A stretch of 64,000 nucleotides of DNA from Ignatzschineria indica (GTDB taxonomy: Bacteria > Pseudomonadota > Gammaproteobacteria > Cardiobacteriales > Wohlfahrtiimonadaceae): contig NZ_QEWR01000004.1 of NCBI RefSeq assembly GCF_003121925.1, forward strand, positions 1 through 64,000, read 5' to 3'. The notes beneath the pieces were generated by a model. That model saw only the letters and a list, made by a program, of their open reading frames with translations. It did not search any database and was not told where the DNA came from. This document shows, one piece after another, positions 36,761 to 46,633 of this stretch. How positions within the stretch are numbered: position 1 is the first letter of the stretch; every line of letters begins with the position of its first letter. Both the position numbers and the translations under genes were made by a program.

Positions 36761-38173
36761 TTATTGGTAGTAGTGTTGGATCGATTGAAGTAAAGCGATC
36801 TTATTTTGATCTTCATCTGTTTCAGCTTCTTCCAATAATGCTTTATAGATCGGTTGGTAGCGACTGCGGTAATACTCTTTTTTGAGAAGAGTATAGCGTT
36901 GCCACTCATCTTGTTCATCCTCAAAGAGTGTCTCAAAATAGTTGCGAGCACGGTAGATAAAGAGTAGAGGCTCGAGACGTGGATCATCAAAATAGAACTC
37001 ATGATATTTCAGCTCTTCACCACTCATCTTAGGAACAAGATCCATCTGGTGCCGATCTTTTCGCTCAAAAAATCCTTGATATAGAAGTGTTTCGACCGGC
37101 TCACTATGTGGGTCATTATCAAAGATACGAGGGGTTTGATAGATCTCCATCAATTTTGTTTCGATCAGCTCTCGATTGTTGAGAATAAGTTGATGATTTT
37201 TCTGACATTGTTGTTGATCGAGGATCTCTTTAGGAAGCGTTGAGAGTAGAGCGGTGGGCGCTAAAATGGGGCAACGATTGAGATGAATCCCCTTTAGAGG
37301 TATCCGTGCTTCGCCTTCAGGAAGTTCTGCGCTAGGAGTATAGAGCTTTTCTCGAACCTCTTCTGCCGAGAGATGAAGTAGTGGCTCAACATCTCCCATA
37401 AGATCGATAGAGATAAGCTCATTACGATTTTGTGGGCTGAAGAGGATCGGCGCCATCATAGAGATATTATTGCGCTCTAAGCCAAACATGCCGGAGATAT
37501 GGAGAAGTGGTTTGAGCGATCGAAGATCGATCAATTGTTGTAGGTCGCGCGCGCGTCGATGGTTAAAGTAGTAGGAGAAGAGCCGAGGCTGCTTCTCTTT
37601 GATCAGCTTCGCCATACCGATTGTGGCATAGACATCACTTAACGCATCATGTGCTTTTTCATGAAGTAGATCGTTGGCTTTAGAGAGATTTTCTAGTTTG
37701 AAGCTAATATTTCCCATCTCATCTTGTGGCCATGCTATTCCTTCAGGGCGAAAAGTATAAGTTGCACGGACAACATCGAGTAGATCCCAGCGAGAATTCC
37801 CATTTTGCCAGCTATAGGCATAGGGATCGATAAAGTTACGATAGAAGAGATATCGGATCATCTCATCATCAAAGCGGATATTGTTATATCCTAAAATACA
37901 GCTATTAGGTCTAGAGAAGGCCTCTTCAATTTGAGCTGCAAATTGCGCTTCAGGCATCCCTTTCTCTTGCGCTTCTTCAAGCGTGATGCCGGTAATAAGA
38001 ATTGCATTAGGATCGGGAATATAATCTTTCGGTGGTTGGCAGTAGATATTGATCGGCTCTTCAATGATATTGAACTCTTCATCTGTCCTAATGCCGGCAA
38101 ATTGGGCAATACGATCCTCTTTAGGGTTAATGCCAAAGGTCTCAAGATCATAAAAAAAGAAGCTCGGTTTCAT
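36761..38173 (-). CDS. sbcB: Exodeoxyribonuclease I
   Basis: This 470-residue 3'-5' ssDNA exonuclease degrades single strands in recombination and mismatch repair. It has the DEDDh nuclease N-terminus with FFFYDLETFGIN (catalytic Asp and Glu), then GYNNIRFDDEMIRYLF and HDALSDVYATIGMA, followed by the exonuclease I SH3-like and C-terminal helical domains. Length matches E. coli (475). ATG 38173 is preferred to GTG 38191, because AGAGGAGAT lies between them as a ribosome site. An EEP-family gene follows downstream. Confidence 0.96.
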   Translation of the reverse strand: MKPSFFFYDLETFGINPKEDRIAQFAGIRTDEEFNIIEEPINIYCQPPKDYIPDPNAILITGITLEEAQEKGMPEAQFAAQIEEAFSRPNSCILGYNNIRFDDEMIRYLFYRNFIDPYAYSWQNGNSRWDLLDVVRATYTFRPEGIAWPQDEMGNISFKLENLSKANDLLHEKAHDALSDVYATIGMAKLIKEKQPRLFSYYFNHRRARDLQQLIDLRSLKPLLHISGMFGLERNNISMMAPILFSPQNRNELISIDLMGDVEPLLHLSAEEVREKLYTPSAELPEGEARIPLKGIHLNRCPILAPTALLSTLPKEILDQQQCQKNHQLILNNRELIETKLMEIYQTPRIFDNDPHSEPVETLLYQGFFERKDRHQMDLVPKMSGEELKYHEFYFDDPRLEPLLFIYRARNYFETLFEDEQDEWQRYTLLKKEYYRSRYQPIYKALLEEAETDEDQNKIALLQSIQHYYQ

Positions 38174-38434
38174 GATATCTCCTCTATCCACTACTATTTA
38201 AAATAACTATTTAAAGTATGCCTCACGGCGATTAGAGAGCATGATAACAAAATGTGATCGCCAGCGCTGAATCCCTTACTCTCTTTATGTTTTAATCTCT
38301 CTTTTGCCTTTCATTCTTTGAAGTTTATTCTTCGAAACACATTTTTGACATCTACTCTTTAACAGATCTTTAGAGAGAACATCTCTAGAGAGAGTATTAG
38401 GATTCTTGGAGAGTTGAGAGATTGAGAGAATTGT

Positions 38435-39157
38435 TTATAAAGAGAAGTTTTCTCCTAAATAGACACGGCGGACATCCTCATGGTTGAGGAGATATTCGGT
38501 ATCGCCCTCTGCAATGACGGTGCCGGCACTTAAGATATAGGAGCGCTCACAGATCGAGAGTGTTTCACGAATATTGTGATCGGTAATTAAGATACCAATA
38601 TTGCGCTTAGAGAGCTGTAAGATAATCGATTGAATATCTGATACTGAAAGGGGATCAACACCAGCAAAAGGTTCATCGAGTAGTAGGAATTTAGGGTTAA
38701 GAGCAAGACTCCGGGCAATCTCAACACGGCGACGTTCTCCCCCTGAGAGCGAGATTCCCAAAGAGTTGGCGATATGTGTAATCTTAAAATCTTCTAATAG
38801 CTCATCTGTTAGGGCTTGTTGCTCTTGTGGGGAGAGATCTTTTCGGGTTTGACAGATCGCAAGAATATTATCGCGGCTACTCATTTTTCTAAAAATCGAT
38901 GCCTCTTGGGGAAGATAGCCGATGCCGAGTTGGGCACGGATATGCATTGGGCTTTGGGTGATCTCATTATCATCGATAAAGACCTCGCCTTCATCGGGAG
39001 TGATTAGACCAACCGTCATATAGAAGCTCGTTGTTTTTCCGGCACCATTGGGTCCTAACAGTCCTACAACTTCGCCCTGCTCGATATGGAATGAGGCACC
39101 ATTAACAACAGTACGATTCTTAAAACGCTTAATAAGATTTTGTGCAGTTAGTAGCAT
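38435..39157 (-). CDS. lptB: LPS export ABC ATPase LptB
   Basis: This 240-residue ATPase powers LptFG-driven extraction of LPS from the inner membrane. Walker [10 protein letters not shown] (about residues 36-44), the signature [14 protein letters not shown], Walker [11 protein letters not shown] and the switch His in ITDHNI are all present. Length equals E. coli LptB (241). It lies 102 bp after lptA on the same strand, as part of the lptC-lptA-lptB unit; rpoN and hpf, which follow lptB in E. coli, are not found, and sbcB follows at 261 bp. Confidence 0.98.
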   Translation of the reverse strand: MLLTAQNLIKRFKNRTVVNGASFHIEQGEVVGLLGPNGAGKTTSFYMTVGLITPDEGEVFIDDNEITQSPMHIRAQLGIGYLPQEASIFRKMSSRDNILAICQTRKDLSPQEQQALTDELLEDFKITHIANSLGISLSGGERRRVEIARSLALNPKFLLLDEPFAGVDPLSVSDIQSIILQLSKRNIGILITDHNIRETLSICERSYILSAGTVIAEGDTEYLLNHEDVRRVYLGENFSL

Positions 39158-39259
39158 CGTTTGCTTTACCTTTTACTGGTATGAGATTCTTGAGAAGTCA
39201 TTTTGATTCTATCACTCTTACTCTCTCTAAGTGTGATAGGGAGAAGAGCGATGTGGGCA

Positions 39260-39805
39260 CTATTTATCACGATTATCCATCTGAATTGTAAAGTGGACTC
39301 GCTCTTTAGGGCTTCGCTCTGCGTTGATTGTGCGCGTATCGAGATCATAGATAATCTTATTGGCCGTTGCGATATCATTGCTCTGTTCTACCTGTGCATT
39401 GGTTTCTAGCTCTAAAATAGCGCGCTTAGGATAGTAGCGAAGCGTTTTTCCCTCGCCAAAAACCCAGGGTTCATCAGGCTTTGGAAGATCTTTAATCTTC
39501 ACGGGATTGCCAGTAGCAATAATATACTCCAACTCTCCATCTTCGAGAAGGAAGTGGGCTTCATCGGCATAGATCGTGAGGTTACCCTGGACCATAACAA
39601 CATTTCCACGATAGATACCGGTAGGTTCGGTTGGCGAATTACTCTGAAATTCAGACCAATCAGCATCGATATGGAGGGGTAATTTACGATCCTCGGGCAG
39701 TGCTAGTGCAATATTACTGATAGCACTGAAGCAAAGAGAGAGGAGAAGAAGTGAGATACCCTGTTTAAAAAGAGGAGAGAGGGAGGGTAAGAGATTATTT
39801 TTCAT
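39260..39805 (-). CDS. lptA: LPS transport periplasmic bridge protein LptA
   Basis: This 181-residue protein has a signal peptide (residues about 1-35, ending ALAL) and an OstA-type beta-jellyroll that forms the periplasmic bridge from LptC to LptD. Typical features are DADWSEFQ, GIYRGNVVMVQGNLTIYADEA and the later EGKTLRYYPKRAILELETNAQVEQ. Length matches E. coli LptA (185). It overlaps the end of lptC by 11 bp, which indicates translational coupling. Confidence 0.94.
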   Translation of the reverse strand: MKNNLLPSLSPLFKQGISLLLLSLCFSAISNIALALPEDRKLPLHIDADWSEFQSNSPTEPTGIYRGNVVMVQGNLTIYADEAHFLLEDGELEYIIATGNPVKIKDLPKPDEPWVFGEGKTLRYYPKRAILELETNAQVEQSNDIATANKIIYDLDTRTINAERSPKERVHFTIQMDNRDK

Positions 39806-40421
39806 CGTGTTGCCCTGTATCAGATTCAGTTATATAGGTCGATTTTACATCTCTATGGAGTGTAAATAGTTCTTTATGAGGATAGCCGATCAACCCATAT
39901 CCAGAGAGTTGTCGCGTTGGCATCTCAAGTTCCACAAAGAGATCGGTCGTTACTTTCTCCCCCTCATCATGGATATAGAGAAGATCGGTTGTAATAACCA
40001 TATCATCTTGAGGTTTTTCTAGGTTCGGCTTATGGAGATTGACATTTTTGATCAATGTTAAAAGGGACTTATCCTGCGTATAGCGGGCAAAATCACTTTT
40101 GGCGGTCCATTCAACAAGATTACTAAGTTCTTGCGTCTCATGTTGATCATGGCTTAAGTCATAATGCTTTAGGAAGGGGGCCGTTAAATAGCCTCCCTCC
40201 TCATTATCATAATGTACAAGTGTCTCCCCAATAAGGCGGTACTCAAGAATACCCTCTCTGTTATAACGAAAGACCTCAAAGTCATTGAGTGAAAGTTGTG
40301 GATCTGTTGATTCTACTTTCTCTTGGCTACGACTATCTTGATAGATGACCCAAGCAAAATAGAGCAGGATGCCTAATATAAAGAGCTGGAGGAGACGTTT
40401 AAAGATCTCTGCAGTTGTCAT
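39795..40421 (-). CDS. lptC: LPS export protein LptC
   Basis: This 208-residue protein has one N-terminal membrane helix (about residues 10-30) and a periplasmic OstA-fold domain including VEWTAKSDFARYTQDKSLLTLIKNVNL. It receives LPS from LptFG and passes it to LptA. Length is near E. coli LptC (191). The gene overlaps lptA by 11 bp. kdsC and kdsD, which precede lptC in E. coli, are absent; rpiA lies 231 bp upstream on the same strand. Assignment relies on gene order plus fold. Confidence 0.9.
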   Translation of the reverse strand: MTTAEIFKRLLQLFILGILLYFAWVIYQDSRSQEKVESTDPQLSLNDFEVFRYNREGILEYRLIGETLVHYDNEEGGYLTAPFLKHYDLSHDQHETQELSNLVEWTAKSDFARYTQDKSLLTLIKNVNLHKPNLEKPQDDMVITTDLLYIHDEGEKVTTDLFVELEMPTRQLSGYGLIGYPHKELFTLHRDVKSTYITESDTGQHDEK

Positions 40422-40652
40422 AATGGCTCCTTAAAAAGGTCGGTGGAATGAAGGGTTATGAGGAAGGTGAATATGAGCTATCAATTATTGGTATCAGGGG
40501 CTAGATCAGATGAGATCGAGAGCCCCTTTGTATAGGGCTTCTCATGGATATCTTAATGGTCTCACTATTTTACTCTATTGCTCTACCGCGAGTCATTCTC
40601 TGTAGTGGTCTTTTTACTGCTTATTGCAGCTACTTTTTGCCACTACTTCTTA

Positions 40653-41318
40653 CTATTTTTTAGTAATGGTCTGAATATTAAGCGCCTCATCTGCCATTAA
40701 AAGAATATCTGCACCGCGTGCTGCAAATAGACCATTTGTGACAACACCAGTAATTTGATTAATGGATGCCTCTAATTGAATGGGACTTGTGATTTTAAGA
40801 CCGGAAACATCGACAATAAGATTGTGGTTGTCAGTGATAAAACCTTCTCTAACCTTTGCTTTTCCCCCCATCTGTTCCATTTTGCGTATCACATAGTGGG
40901 CTGCCATAGGGATGACTTCGATCGGGAGTGGGAATTTCCCTAAGGTTTTGACCAATTTTGACTGATCGGCAATACAGACAAAGCGGTTAGCGTGGGCTGC
41001 GACGATCTTTTCGCGTGTTAAAGCGCCGCCGCCACCTTTGATCATCGCTAGATGATGATTAATCTCATCAGCGCCGTCGATATAGGTATCGATTGTTGTG
41101 ATCTCCATAAGATCAACGATAGGGATACCTAGCGCTTCTACCTGTTTAGATGTTCTCTCTGAACTCGATGCGACCCCTTTGATTTTGAAAGGAAGTGTTG
41201 GGAGAAGAGCAATTAAGCAATCGACGGTAGAGCCTGTTCCTAGACCTAAAATCTGATCTTCAGGGATATATTGTAGCGCCGCTTTTGCGACTGCTTCTTT
41301 TTGTTGTTGTGCGTTCAT
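40653..41318 (-). CDS. rpiA: Ribose-5-phosphate isomerase A
   Basis: This 221-residue enzyme interconverts ribose 5-phosphate and ribulose 5-phosphate in the pentose phosphate pathway. It shows GLGTGSTVDCLIALL at the phosphate site, DGADEINHHLAMIKGGGGALTREK with the catalytic Asp and Glu, and ADQSKLV. Length matches E. coli RpiA (219). It is divergent from slyD across a 144-bp promoter region and is 231 bp upstream of lptC. Confidence 0.96.
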   Translation of the reverse strand: MNAQQQKEAVAKAALQYIPEDQILGLGTGSTVDCLIALLPTLPFKIKGVASSSERTSKQVEALGIPIVDLMEITTIDTYIDGADEINHHLAMIKGGGGALTREKIVAAHANRFVCIADQSKLVKTLGKFPLPIEVIPMAAHYVIRKMEQMGGKAKVREGFITDNHNLIVDVSGLKITSPIQLEASINQITGVVTNGLFAARGADILLMADEALNIQTITKK

Positions 41319-41462
41319 AATAAAGTGTCACAATAATTGAAATAAAAGTGGAAAGTAGTCTAGACGCTCAAATTATAAGGATTTAATCGTTTATATACTA
41401 CGTGCTTTGCTGTATAGTGTACGGACTAATTATACCCGTAAAATCGATAAAGGGAACATTCA

Positions 41463-41945
41463 ATGACAGTAGCAAAAGATAAAGTAGTTAGCGTAATTTA
41501 CACCCTCACCGATGATCAAGGCGCGCTCCTTGATACAAATAAAGGTCAAGAGGCTTTGGATTTTATTCAAGGGCACGGAATGATGATCCCTGGATTTGAA
41601 AAAGCATTAGAAGGTGCAACCGAAGGACAAACCCTCTCATTTACTGTTTCTCCAGCTGAAGGCTATGGCGAGTCAAACGATGATTTCATTATTGAAGTTC
41701 CCCGTACAGCATTCCCTGAAGATGAAGAAGTTCAAGTAGGCTGGCAAGTAACGGGCACAACACCCGATGGTCAAATGCAAGCATTTAGAGTTCTTGCTGT
41801 ATCTGATGAGACAATCAAATTGGATGCAAATCACCCATTAGCAGGTAAAAATCTTAACTTTGAAGTTGAGGTAGTAGGCTTGCGTGATGCAACTGAGCAA
41901 GAGCTTGCACATGGTCACGTTCATGCCGATGGTCATGATCATTAA
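41463..41945 (+). CDS. slyD: FKBP-type peptidyl-prolyl isomerase SlyD
   Basis: This 160-residue protein has an FKBP domain split by an insert-in-flap chaperone domain (about residues 70-120), with GQGHGMMIPGFEKALEGATEGQT-type core (starting FIQGHGMMIPGFEKALEG) and the flap VSPAEGYGESNDDFIIEVPR. The tail HGHVHADGHDH is histidine-rich and could bind Ni or Zn as in E. coli SlyD, where it aids hydrogenase maturation. Length is 36 shorter than E. coli SlyD because the tail is short. minC follows 30 bp downstream, so the two are probably co-transcribed. Confidence 0.92.
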   Translation: MTVAKDKVVSVIYTLTDDQGALLDTNKGQEALDFIQGHGMMIPGFEKALEGATEGQTLSFTVSPAEGYGESNDDFIIEVPRTAFPEDEEVQVGWQVTGTTPDGQMQAFRVLAVSDETIKLDANHPLAGKNLNFEVEVVGLRDATEQELAHGHVHADGHDH

Positions 41946-41975
41946 TTTTTAAATTTTTGATTTATAAAAGAATCT

Positions 41976-42743
41976 ATGTCTCAAAGTAAAATTTATCAAT
42001 TGAAGGGAGAGCTATCAACGATGATGGTTCTCTATTTGAGAGGAATAGATCTAAAATTATTAGAGGATGAGCTATCAAGACAGATTGATAGCTCTCCTCA
42101 ATTATTTAGAGGTATTCCAATAATTGTTGATCTATCTGCGATTAAAGTGGGTAATAGTTTAGATCTTAAGTGGTTGAAGAATCTGCTACTCAATAGAGAT
42201 CTTATTCCGGTAGGTTTAAGAAATGCTAATGAAGATTTAGCTGTTAAGGCGGGCAATGCTGGATGGGCTCTTTTGGCTGGTAACGGTGGTCGTTCGCGTG
42301 AAATTGAGCTCAATAGCGCTGAAATTGTTGCGAAAGAGCAGCGTGAAATATCGCATGAAGAGGTAGCAGAAGAGGTGACACCTCAAGAGGTTGTAGAACC
42401 TGCTGAACCCATCGAGACAATGATGCATGTCCAACAAGTTCGTTCAGGACAGCAACTATCTGTTCCTCAAGGGGATCTGGTGGTGATCAATTCTGTCAAT
42501 GAAGGGGCTGAGTTACTAGTCGATGGTAATATTCATGTCTATGGTGCTTTAAGAGGTCGTGCTCTAGCTGGTATTCATGGCAATCGATCTGCAAGAATCT
42601 TCTGCCAATCATTAGAAGCGGAGTTAGTTGCAATAGCTGGTTTCTATCGGATGCAAGAGGATATTCCCGCTGAGCTTAGAGGGAAAACGGTTCAGATCTA
42701 TCTTGATCAAGATGAGCTTAAGATTGAGCAGTTAGTAAAGTAG
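41976..42743 (+). CDS. minC: Septum site-determining protein MinC
   Basis: This 255-residue protein inhibits FtsZ assembly away from midcell. It has the MinC N-terminal domain (about residues 1-105) with LSAIKVGNSLDLKWLKNLL-type helices, an acidic linker (about 110-145), and the C-terminal beta-helix domain with NEGAELLVDGNIHVYGALRGRALAG, which binds MinD. Length is near E. coli MinC (231). It is followed by a 760-bp spacer before minD, instead of the usual few bases. slyD lies 30 bp upstream. Confidence 0.96.
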   Translation: MSQSKIYQLKGELSTMMVLYLRGIDLKLLEDELSRQIDSSPQLFRGIPIIVDLSAIKVGNSLDLKWLKNLLLNRDLIPVGLRNANEDLAVKAGNAGWALLAGNGGRSREIELNSAEIVAKEQREISHEEVAEEVTPQEVVEPAEPIETMMHVQQVRSGQQLSVPQGDLVVINSVNEGAELLVDGNIHVYGALRGRALAGIHGNRSARIFCQSLEAELVAIAGFYRMQEDIPAELRGKTVQIYLDQDELKIEQLVK

Positions 42744-43503
42744 TTCTAAGCGATGGCATAAAGAGGCAGGAGCTGTTATTTCCTCTCTTTTAGATTTAGC
42801 GTAACGCATTAAGTGCAATCAATGATGGCGTAACCCATTATATTATTAAATAGCAGATTAATTTTAGCGGATTAATTGTGATATTAATCAGATGCATTAA
42901 GGAATCAGTTGCAACATGCTATGTAAGCTCTATATTAGAATAGTTGTAGAAGTAGTTCATTATAGAGTAGGTAGCGTCAATAAGATGCTAAAATTAGATG
43001 TTAAGAAATAGATGTTAAGAATTATTTTAATAAGCCTGCGCAGATCCTTATCTGTTGATATGCACCTCTTGATAGGATAAGAATAAGAGGCGGTATGTTA
43101 TAGAGATTATAGGAATTGTAGAGATTACAGAGTGTTGTATAGCTTGTATTATCTGAATATAAAATCAGGATATAAGTTAAATGTACTTTAAAATGCAATT
43201 TATATTGTGGTTAATAGCAGGATGATGCAATATGAAGGCTCTATTAATAGAGCGATCGATTAAAATCGATTGTTGAAATATTATCTTTGAATCTATTCCG
43301 TATGGAATTAGATAAAGATAGTGCAGTGTGATGAGATGTGTGAATTTTAGAATTTATGCTTCTCAGATGTTTTAAAAACGATGTTTTAAAAGACAATGTT
43401 TTAAAAGCACTTTAGTACTTGATCTCTTAAAGGATCAACAAAATTGGTAAAGAGTTTAAGTTAGATAGTCTAAATTAGATAGAATTAGTATGTGGGGGCA
43501 CGA
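42744..43503. other. 760-bp spacer between minC and minD, no gene found
   Basis: The spacer has no open frame of meaningful length. It is AT-rich and contains short repeats: a pair of ATAGATGTTAAGA copies near 43005-43020 and the 14-bp array at 43366-43407. No RNA family was recognised. It may hold regulatory sequence or decayed DNA. Confidence 0.7.
43366..43407. repeat. 14-bp tandem array, 3 copies
   Basis: GATGTTTTAAAAAC-like units start at 43366, 43380 and 43394, differing at a few positions. They lie 100 bp upstream of minD. Confidence 0.9.
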
Positions 43504-44313
43504 GTGGCTAGAATCATAGTTGTAACATCCGGAAAGGGTGGTGTAGGTAAAACGACGACGAGTGCGAGCATTGCAGCTGGGCTTGCAAAAAATGGACATA
43601 AGACCGCTGTGATCGACTTCGATGTGGGTTTACGTAATTTAGACCTTATCATGGGATGTGAGCGTCGTGTTGTGTACGATTTTGTTAATGTTGTGAATGA
43701 TGAAGCATCATTGGCACAGACCTTGATTAAGGATCGTCGTCTTGAGAATCTCTACATTCTTCCCGCTTCCCAAACACGTGATAAAGATGCTCTAACGAAA
43801 GAGGGTGTTGAAAAGGTGATGAAAGAACTCGATGGGATGGGCTTTGAGTTTATTATCTGTGATTCGCCCGCGGGGATTGAGAAAGGTGCACAGCTTGCGA
43901 TGTACTTTGCAGATGATGCTATTGTAACGACCAATCCAGAGGTCTCATCTGTTCGAGATTCCGATCGTATCTTAGGGATTCTTGCTAGTAAGACAAAGAG
44001 AGCAGAAGAGGGAAAAGAGGTTAATCAGCATCTTGTTATTAACCGTTATAATCCAACCCGTGCCGCAAATGGCGATATGCTCTCTGTGAATGATATTTTA
44101 GACATTCTTGGTATTCCCCTTTTAGGAGTGGTTCCAGAGTCTCAGGCCGTATTGCAATGTTCTAACTCAGGGGAGCCTGTGATTATGAACGAGGAGTCAG
44201 ATGCAGGACAAGCCTTTAATGACATTGTTGAGCGTTTTCTTGGAAAAGATCTCCCTCATCGTTTTATTGAAGCGCCTAAGAGAGGCTTCTTTGGACGTAT
44301 TTTTGGAGGTTAG
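43504..44313 (+). CDS. minD: Septum site-determining ATPase MinD
   Basis: This 269-residue ParA-type ATPase activates MinC and oscillates with MinE. It has the deviant Walker A KGGVGKTT at 10-18, the Walker B-like region ending FIICDSP (about residues 115-121) and the C-terminal amphipathic helix KRGFFGRIFGG that binds membrane. The start is GTG 43504 behind GGGGG, giving the canonical MARIIVVTSGKGG; an in-frame GTG 43492 would add MGAR and is rejected. minE follows 2 bp downstream. Length is that of E. coli MinD (270). Confidence 0.97.
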   Translation: MARIIVVTSGKGGVGKTTTSASIAAGLAKNGHKTAVIDFDVGLRNLDLIMGCERRVVYDFVNVVNDEASLAQTLIKDRRLENLYILPASQTRDKDALTKEGVEKVMKELDGMGFEFIICDSPAGIEKGAQLAMYFADDAIVTTNPEVSSVRDSDRILGILASKTKRAEEGKEVNQHLVINRYNPTRAANGDMLSVNDILDILGIPLLGVVPESQAVLQCSNSGEPVIMNEESDAGQAFNDIVERFLGKDLPHRFIEAPKRGFFGRIFGG

Positions 44314-44315
44314 AG

Positions 44316-44579
44316 ATGTTTCAGCTGTTATTCGGCAAGCGTCGTAAATCAAATACGGCATCGATTGCAAAAGAGCGCTTACAAATTATTGTTGCGCATG
44401 AGCGTGTAAAGAATATGGATGGAAATCCAGATTTTATGCAAGATCTTCAACGAGATATTTTGGAGGTCGTCCGTCGTTATTTGCCGGTAGAATCTGAGCA
44501 GATCAATATAGCGATGGAGCGTGACGGAGACTGTGACGTTTTAGAGTTAAATATCGTTTTATCGGATGATGAAAAATAG
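44316..44579 (+). CDS. minE: Cell-division topological specificity factor MinE
   Basis: This 87-residue protein stimulates MinD ATPase and drives pole-to-pole oscillation. The N-terminal MFQLLFGKRRKSNTASIAKERLQII includes the MinD-contacting helix and membrane-binding residues; the C-terminal dimer domain is complete, ending VLSDDEK. Length matches E. coli MinE (88). It begins 2 bp after minD. A terminator follows at 44648-44678. Confidence 0.97.
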   Translation: MFQLLFGKRRKSNTASIAKERLQIIVAHERVKNMDGNPDFMQDLQRDILEVVRRYLPVESEQINIAMERDGDCDVLELNIVLSDDEK

Positions 44580-44647
44580 GTGATATTTTGTCCTACTGTG
44601 GTAGATCATTATCTAAGCAAAAAGAACGATAACTCATTGATAATAAA

Positions 44648-44678
44648 GTAGCCGTATTGCAAAATGCGGCTATTTTTT
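44648..44678 (+). terminator. Terminator of minDE
   Basis: A 10-bp stem (44649-44658 with 44663-44672, one G-T pair) has a 4-nt GCAA loop and is followed by TTTTTT. Confidence 0.88.
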
Positions 44679-44737
44679 CGTTAAAGCTTGCAATTTTTTT
44701 TTTGATCTAATATAACAAAATAGTGTGAAGAAAACTT

Positions 44738-45112
44738 ATGCGTCTAGATAAATGGTTATGGGCTGCCCGATTTTATAAGACTCGCCGTCTGGCTACGGAG
44801 GAGATTAATAAGGGGCGCGTAAAAGTCAACGGCATTGAGGCCAAGCCTTCCAGAACTATCATCGTAGGTGATTTAGTAACGATAAGGAAGTTACAAATGA
44901 TCTACGAAGTCAAAGTGTGCTTGCTTATCGAGCAACGCGGTCCAGCATCTGTAGCAACGACAATGTATCAAGAGACAGAGGCGAGTATTGCTCGACGAGA
45001 GCACGAGCGTGAGCTTCGCAAGTTATCTCCGCAGCCTCACTCTGAAACGAGGAGCAGTCGAGATAAAAAACGTTTAAGAGACGTGAAACAAGGAAAATAT
45101 TTTAAATCGTAA
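44738..45112 (+). CDS. hslR: S4-domain ribosome-associated heat-shock protein Hsp15
   Basis: This 124-residue protein has an N-terminal S4 RNA-binding domain ([19 protein letters not shown] then GRVKVNG) and a basic helical tail. Hsp15 binds free 50S subunits carrying nascent chains and helps recycle stalled ribosomes. Length is near E. coli Hsp15 (133). It sits between minE and aspA, and is separated from aspA by 43 bp. Assignment follows the domain arrangement and length. Confidence 0.9.
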   Translation: MRLDKWLWAARFYKTRRLATEEINKGRVKVNGIEAKPSRTIIVGDLVTIRKLQMIYEVKVCLLIEQRGPASVATTMYQETEASIARREHERELRKLSPQPHSETRSSRDKKRLRDVKQGKYFKS

Positions 45113-45155
45113 TATCAATACGTCGAGTGACGTATATCAAGTGGAGAGAAAGAAA

Positions 45156-46559
45156 ATGGGTTATCGGTCAGAAGTTGATTTGTTAGGGGAATTATTAGTA
45201 CCAAGTGATGCTTACTACGGCATTCACACCCAGCGAGCAATCAATAACTTCACCATTTCAACCCAGAAGAACCGAGATAATCCACAATTTATTTATGGCT
45301 TAGCAGCAGTAAAAAAAGCAGCAGCAAAGGCAAATATGGATCTAGGAGCTATCAAACCTGAAGTAGGGAATGCCATTGTTGCGGCATGTGATCTGCTTCT
45401 AAAGGATGATACTTACTACCAACATTTCCCTATTGATGCATTCCAAGGTGGCGCAGGAACTTCACTTAACATGAATGTGAATGAAGTGATTGCCAATCTT
45501 GCGCTCGAAACGCTAGGACTTGAGAAAGGGCGTTATGATGTTATTAATCCTAATGACCATGTTAATGAATCTCAGTCGACAAATGATGCGTATCCAACAG
45601 GAATGCGAGTCGCTTTTTATAAAGTATCTGAGGCATTAATTGAAGCGGCAGATTATCTATACCAAGGGTTGAAGGAGAAGGAGAGAGAGTTTTCTGAAGT
45701 CTTAAAAATGGGGCGTACACAGTTACAAGATGCGGTACCTATGACTTTAGGAATGGAGTTTGGAGCATTTGCATATCAGATTAAGGCGGGTATCGATTAT
45801 TTAAAACTTGCCCGACAAACATTGCTCTCGATTAACTTAGGGGGAACGGCTATCGGTACAGGGATCAATACTCCCGATGGTTATGCTCAACTTGCAGCTC
45901 AATATCTCTCGGAGATTACAGGGTTCTCCTTTAAACCGGCGGATGATCTTATCGCCGCAACATCAGATTTATCAGATTTTGTCTATTTCCATTCAGCATT
46001 AAAAGGCTTTGCTGTTAAGTTGTCTAAAATGGCAAATGATCTTCGTCTTCTCTCTTCAGGTCCTCGAGCAGGATTGAAAGAGATCAATCTCCCTGAATTA
46101 CAGGCGGGAAGCTCGATTATGCCGGCAAAGATCAATCCTGTATTGCCAGAAGCTGTTAATAATGCCTGCTTTAAGGTGTTTGGAAATGATACAACGGTTT
46201 TAACTGCTGCTGAAGCAGGGCAATTGCAACTTAATGCGATGGAGCCTGTTATTGCACAATCGACTTTTGAGTCGATGATGTTGTTGATGAACTCTTGTCG
46301 TTCTTTACAAGATCGTTGTATTGAGGGGATTACTGCAAATGAGAGTTACTGCCTCAACTATATTTTGAACTCCATCGGTATTATCACCTATCTCAATCCA
46401 ATTATTGGTCATGGTGAGGGGGATATTGTAGGGCGTATCTGTGCTAAAACAGGTAAGAGCGTTCGTGATGTTGTCTTAGAGCGTGGTTTAATGGGTGCTG
46501 AAGAATTTGATGAGATGTTCTCATTAGAGAATCTTCGGAAAACATTAGGATTGCACTAA
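45156..46559 (+). CDS. aspA: Aspartate ammonia-lyase
   Basis: This 467-residue enzyme of the fumarase/aspartase superfamily converts aspartate to fumarate and ammonia. It shows [12 protein letters not shown]-like [35 protein letters not shown], the active loop [15 protein letters not shown] (about residues 314-328), and the C-terminal domain. Those motifs distinguish aspartase from argininosuccinase; class II fumarase is nearly as similar, but the HTQRAINNF region and overall pattern fit AspA better. ATG 45156 follows GGAGAG at 45143-45148; the GTG 45141 is rejected. xerC follows 75 bp later. Confidence 0.88.
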   Translation: MGYRSEVDLLGELLVPSDAYYGIHTQRAINNFTISTQKNRDNPQFIYGLAAVKKAAAKANMDLGAIKPEVGNAIVAACDLLLKDDTYYQHFPIDAFQGGAGTSLNMNVNEVIANLALETLGLEKGRYDVINPNDHVNESQSTNDAYPTGMRVAFYKVSEALIEAADYLYQGLKEKEREFSEVLKMGRTQLQDAVPMTLGMEFGAFAYQIKAGIDYLKLARQTLLSINLGGTAIGTGINTPDGYAQLAAQYLSEITGFSFKPADDLIAATSDLSDFVYFHSALKGFAVKLSKMANDLRLLSSGPRAGLKEINLPELQAGSSIMPAKINPVLPEAVNNACFKVFGNDTTVLTAAEAGQLQLNAMEPVIAQSTFESMMLLMNSCRSLQDRCIEGITANESYCLNYILNSIGIITYLNPIIGHGEGDIVGRICAKTGKSVRDVVLERGLMGAEEFDEMFSLENLRKTLGLH

Positions 46560-46633
46560 TCCACTTCTTATCTAGTTCGCACATCATATTCATGCAGAGC
46601 AATTGTTATGAAAAGAGATTATTGTGAAGAGTA

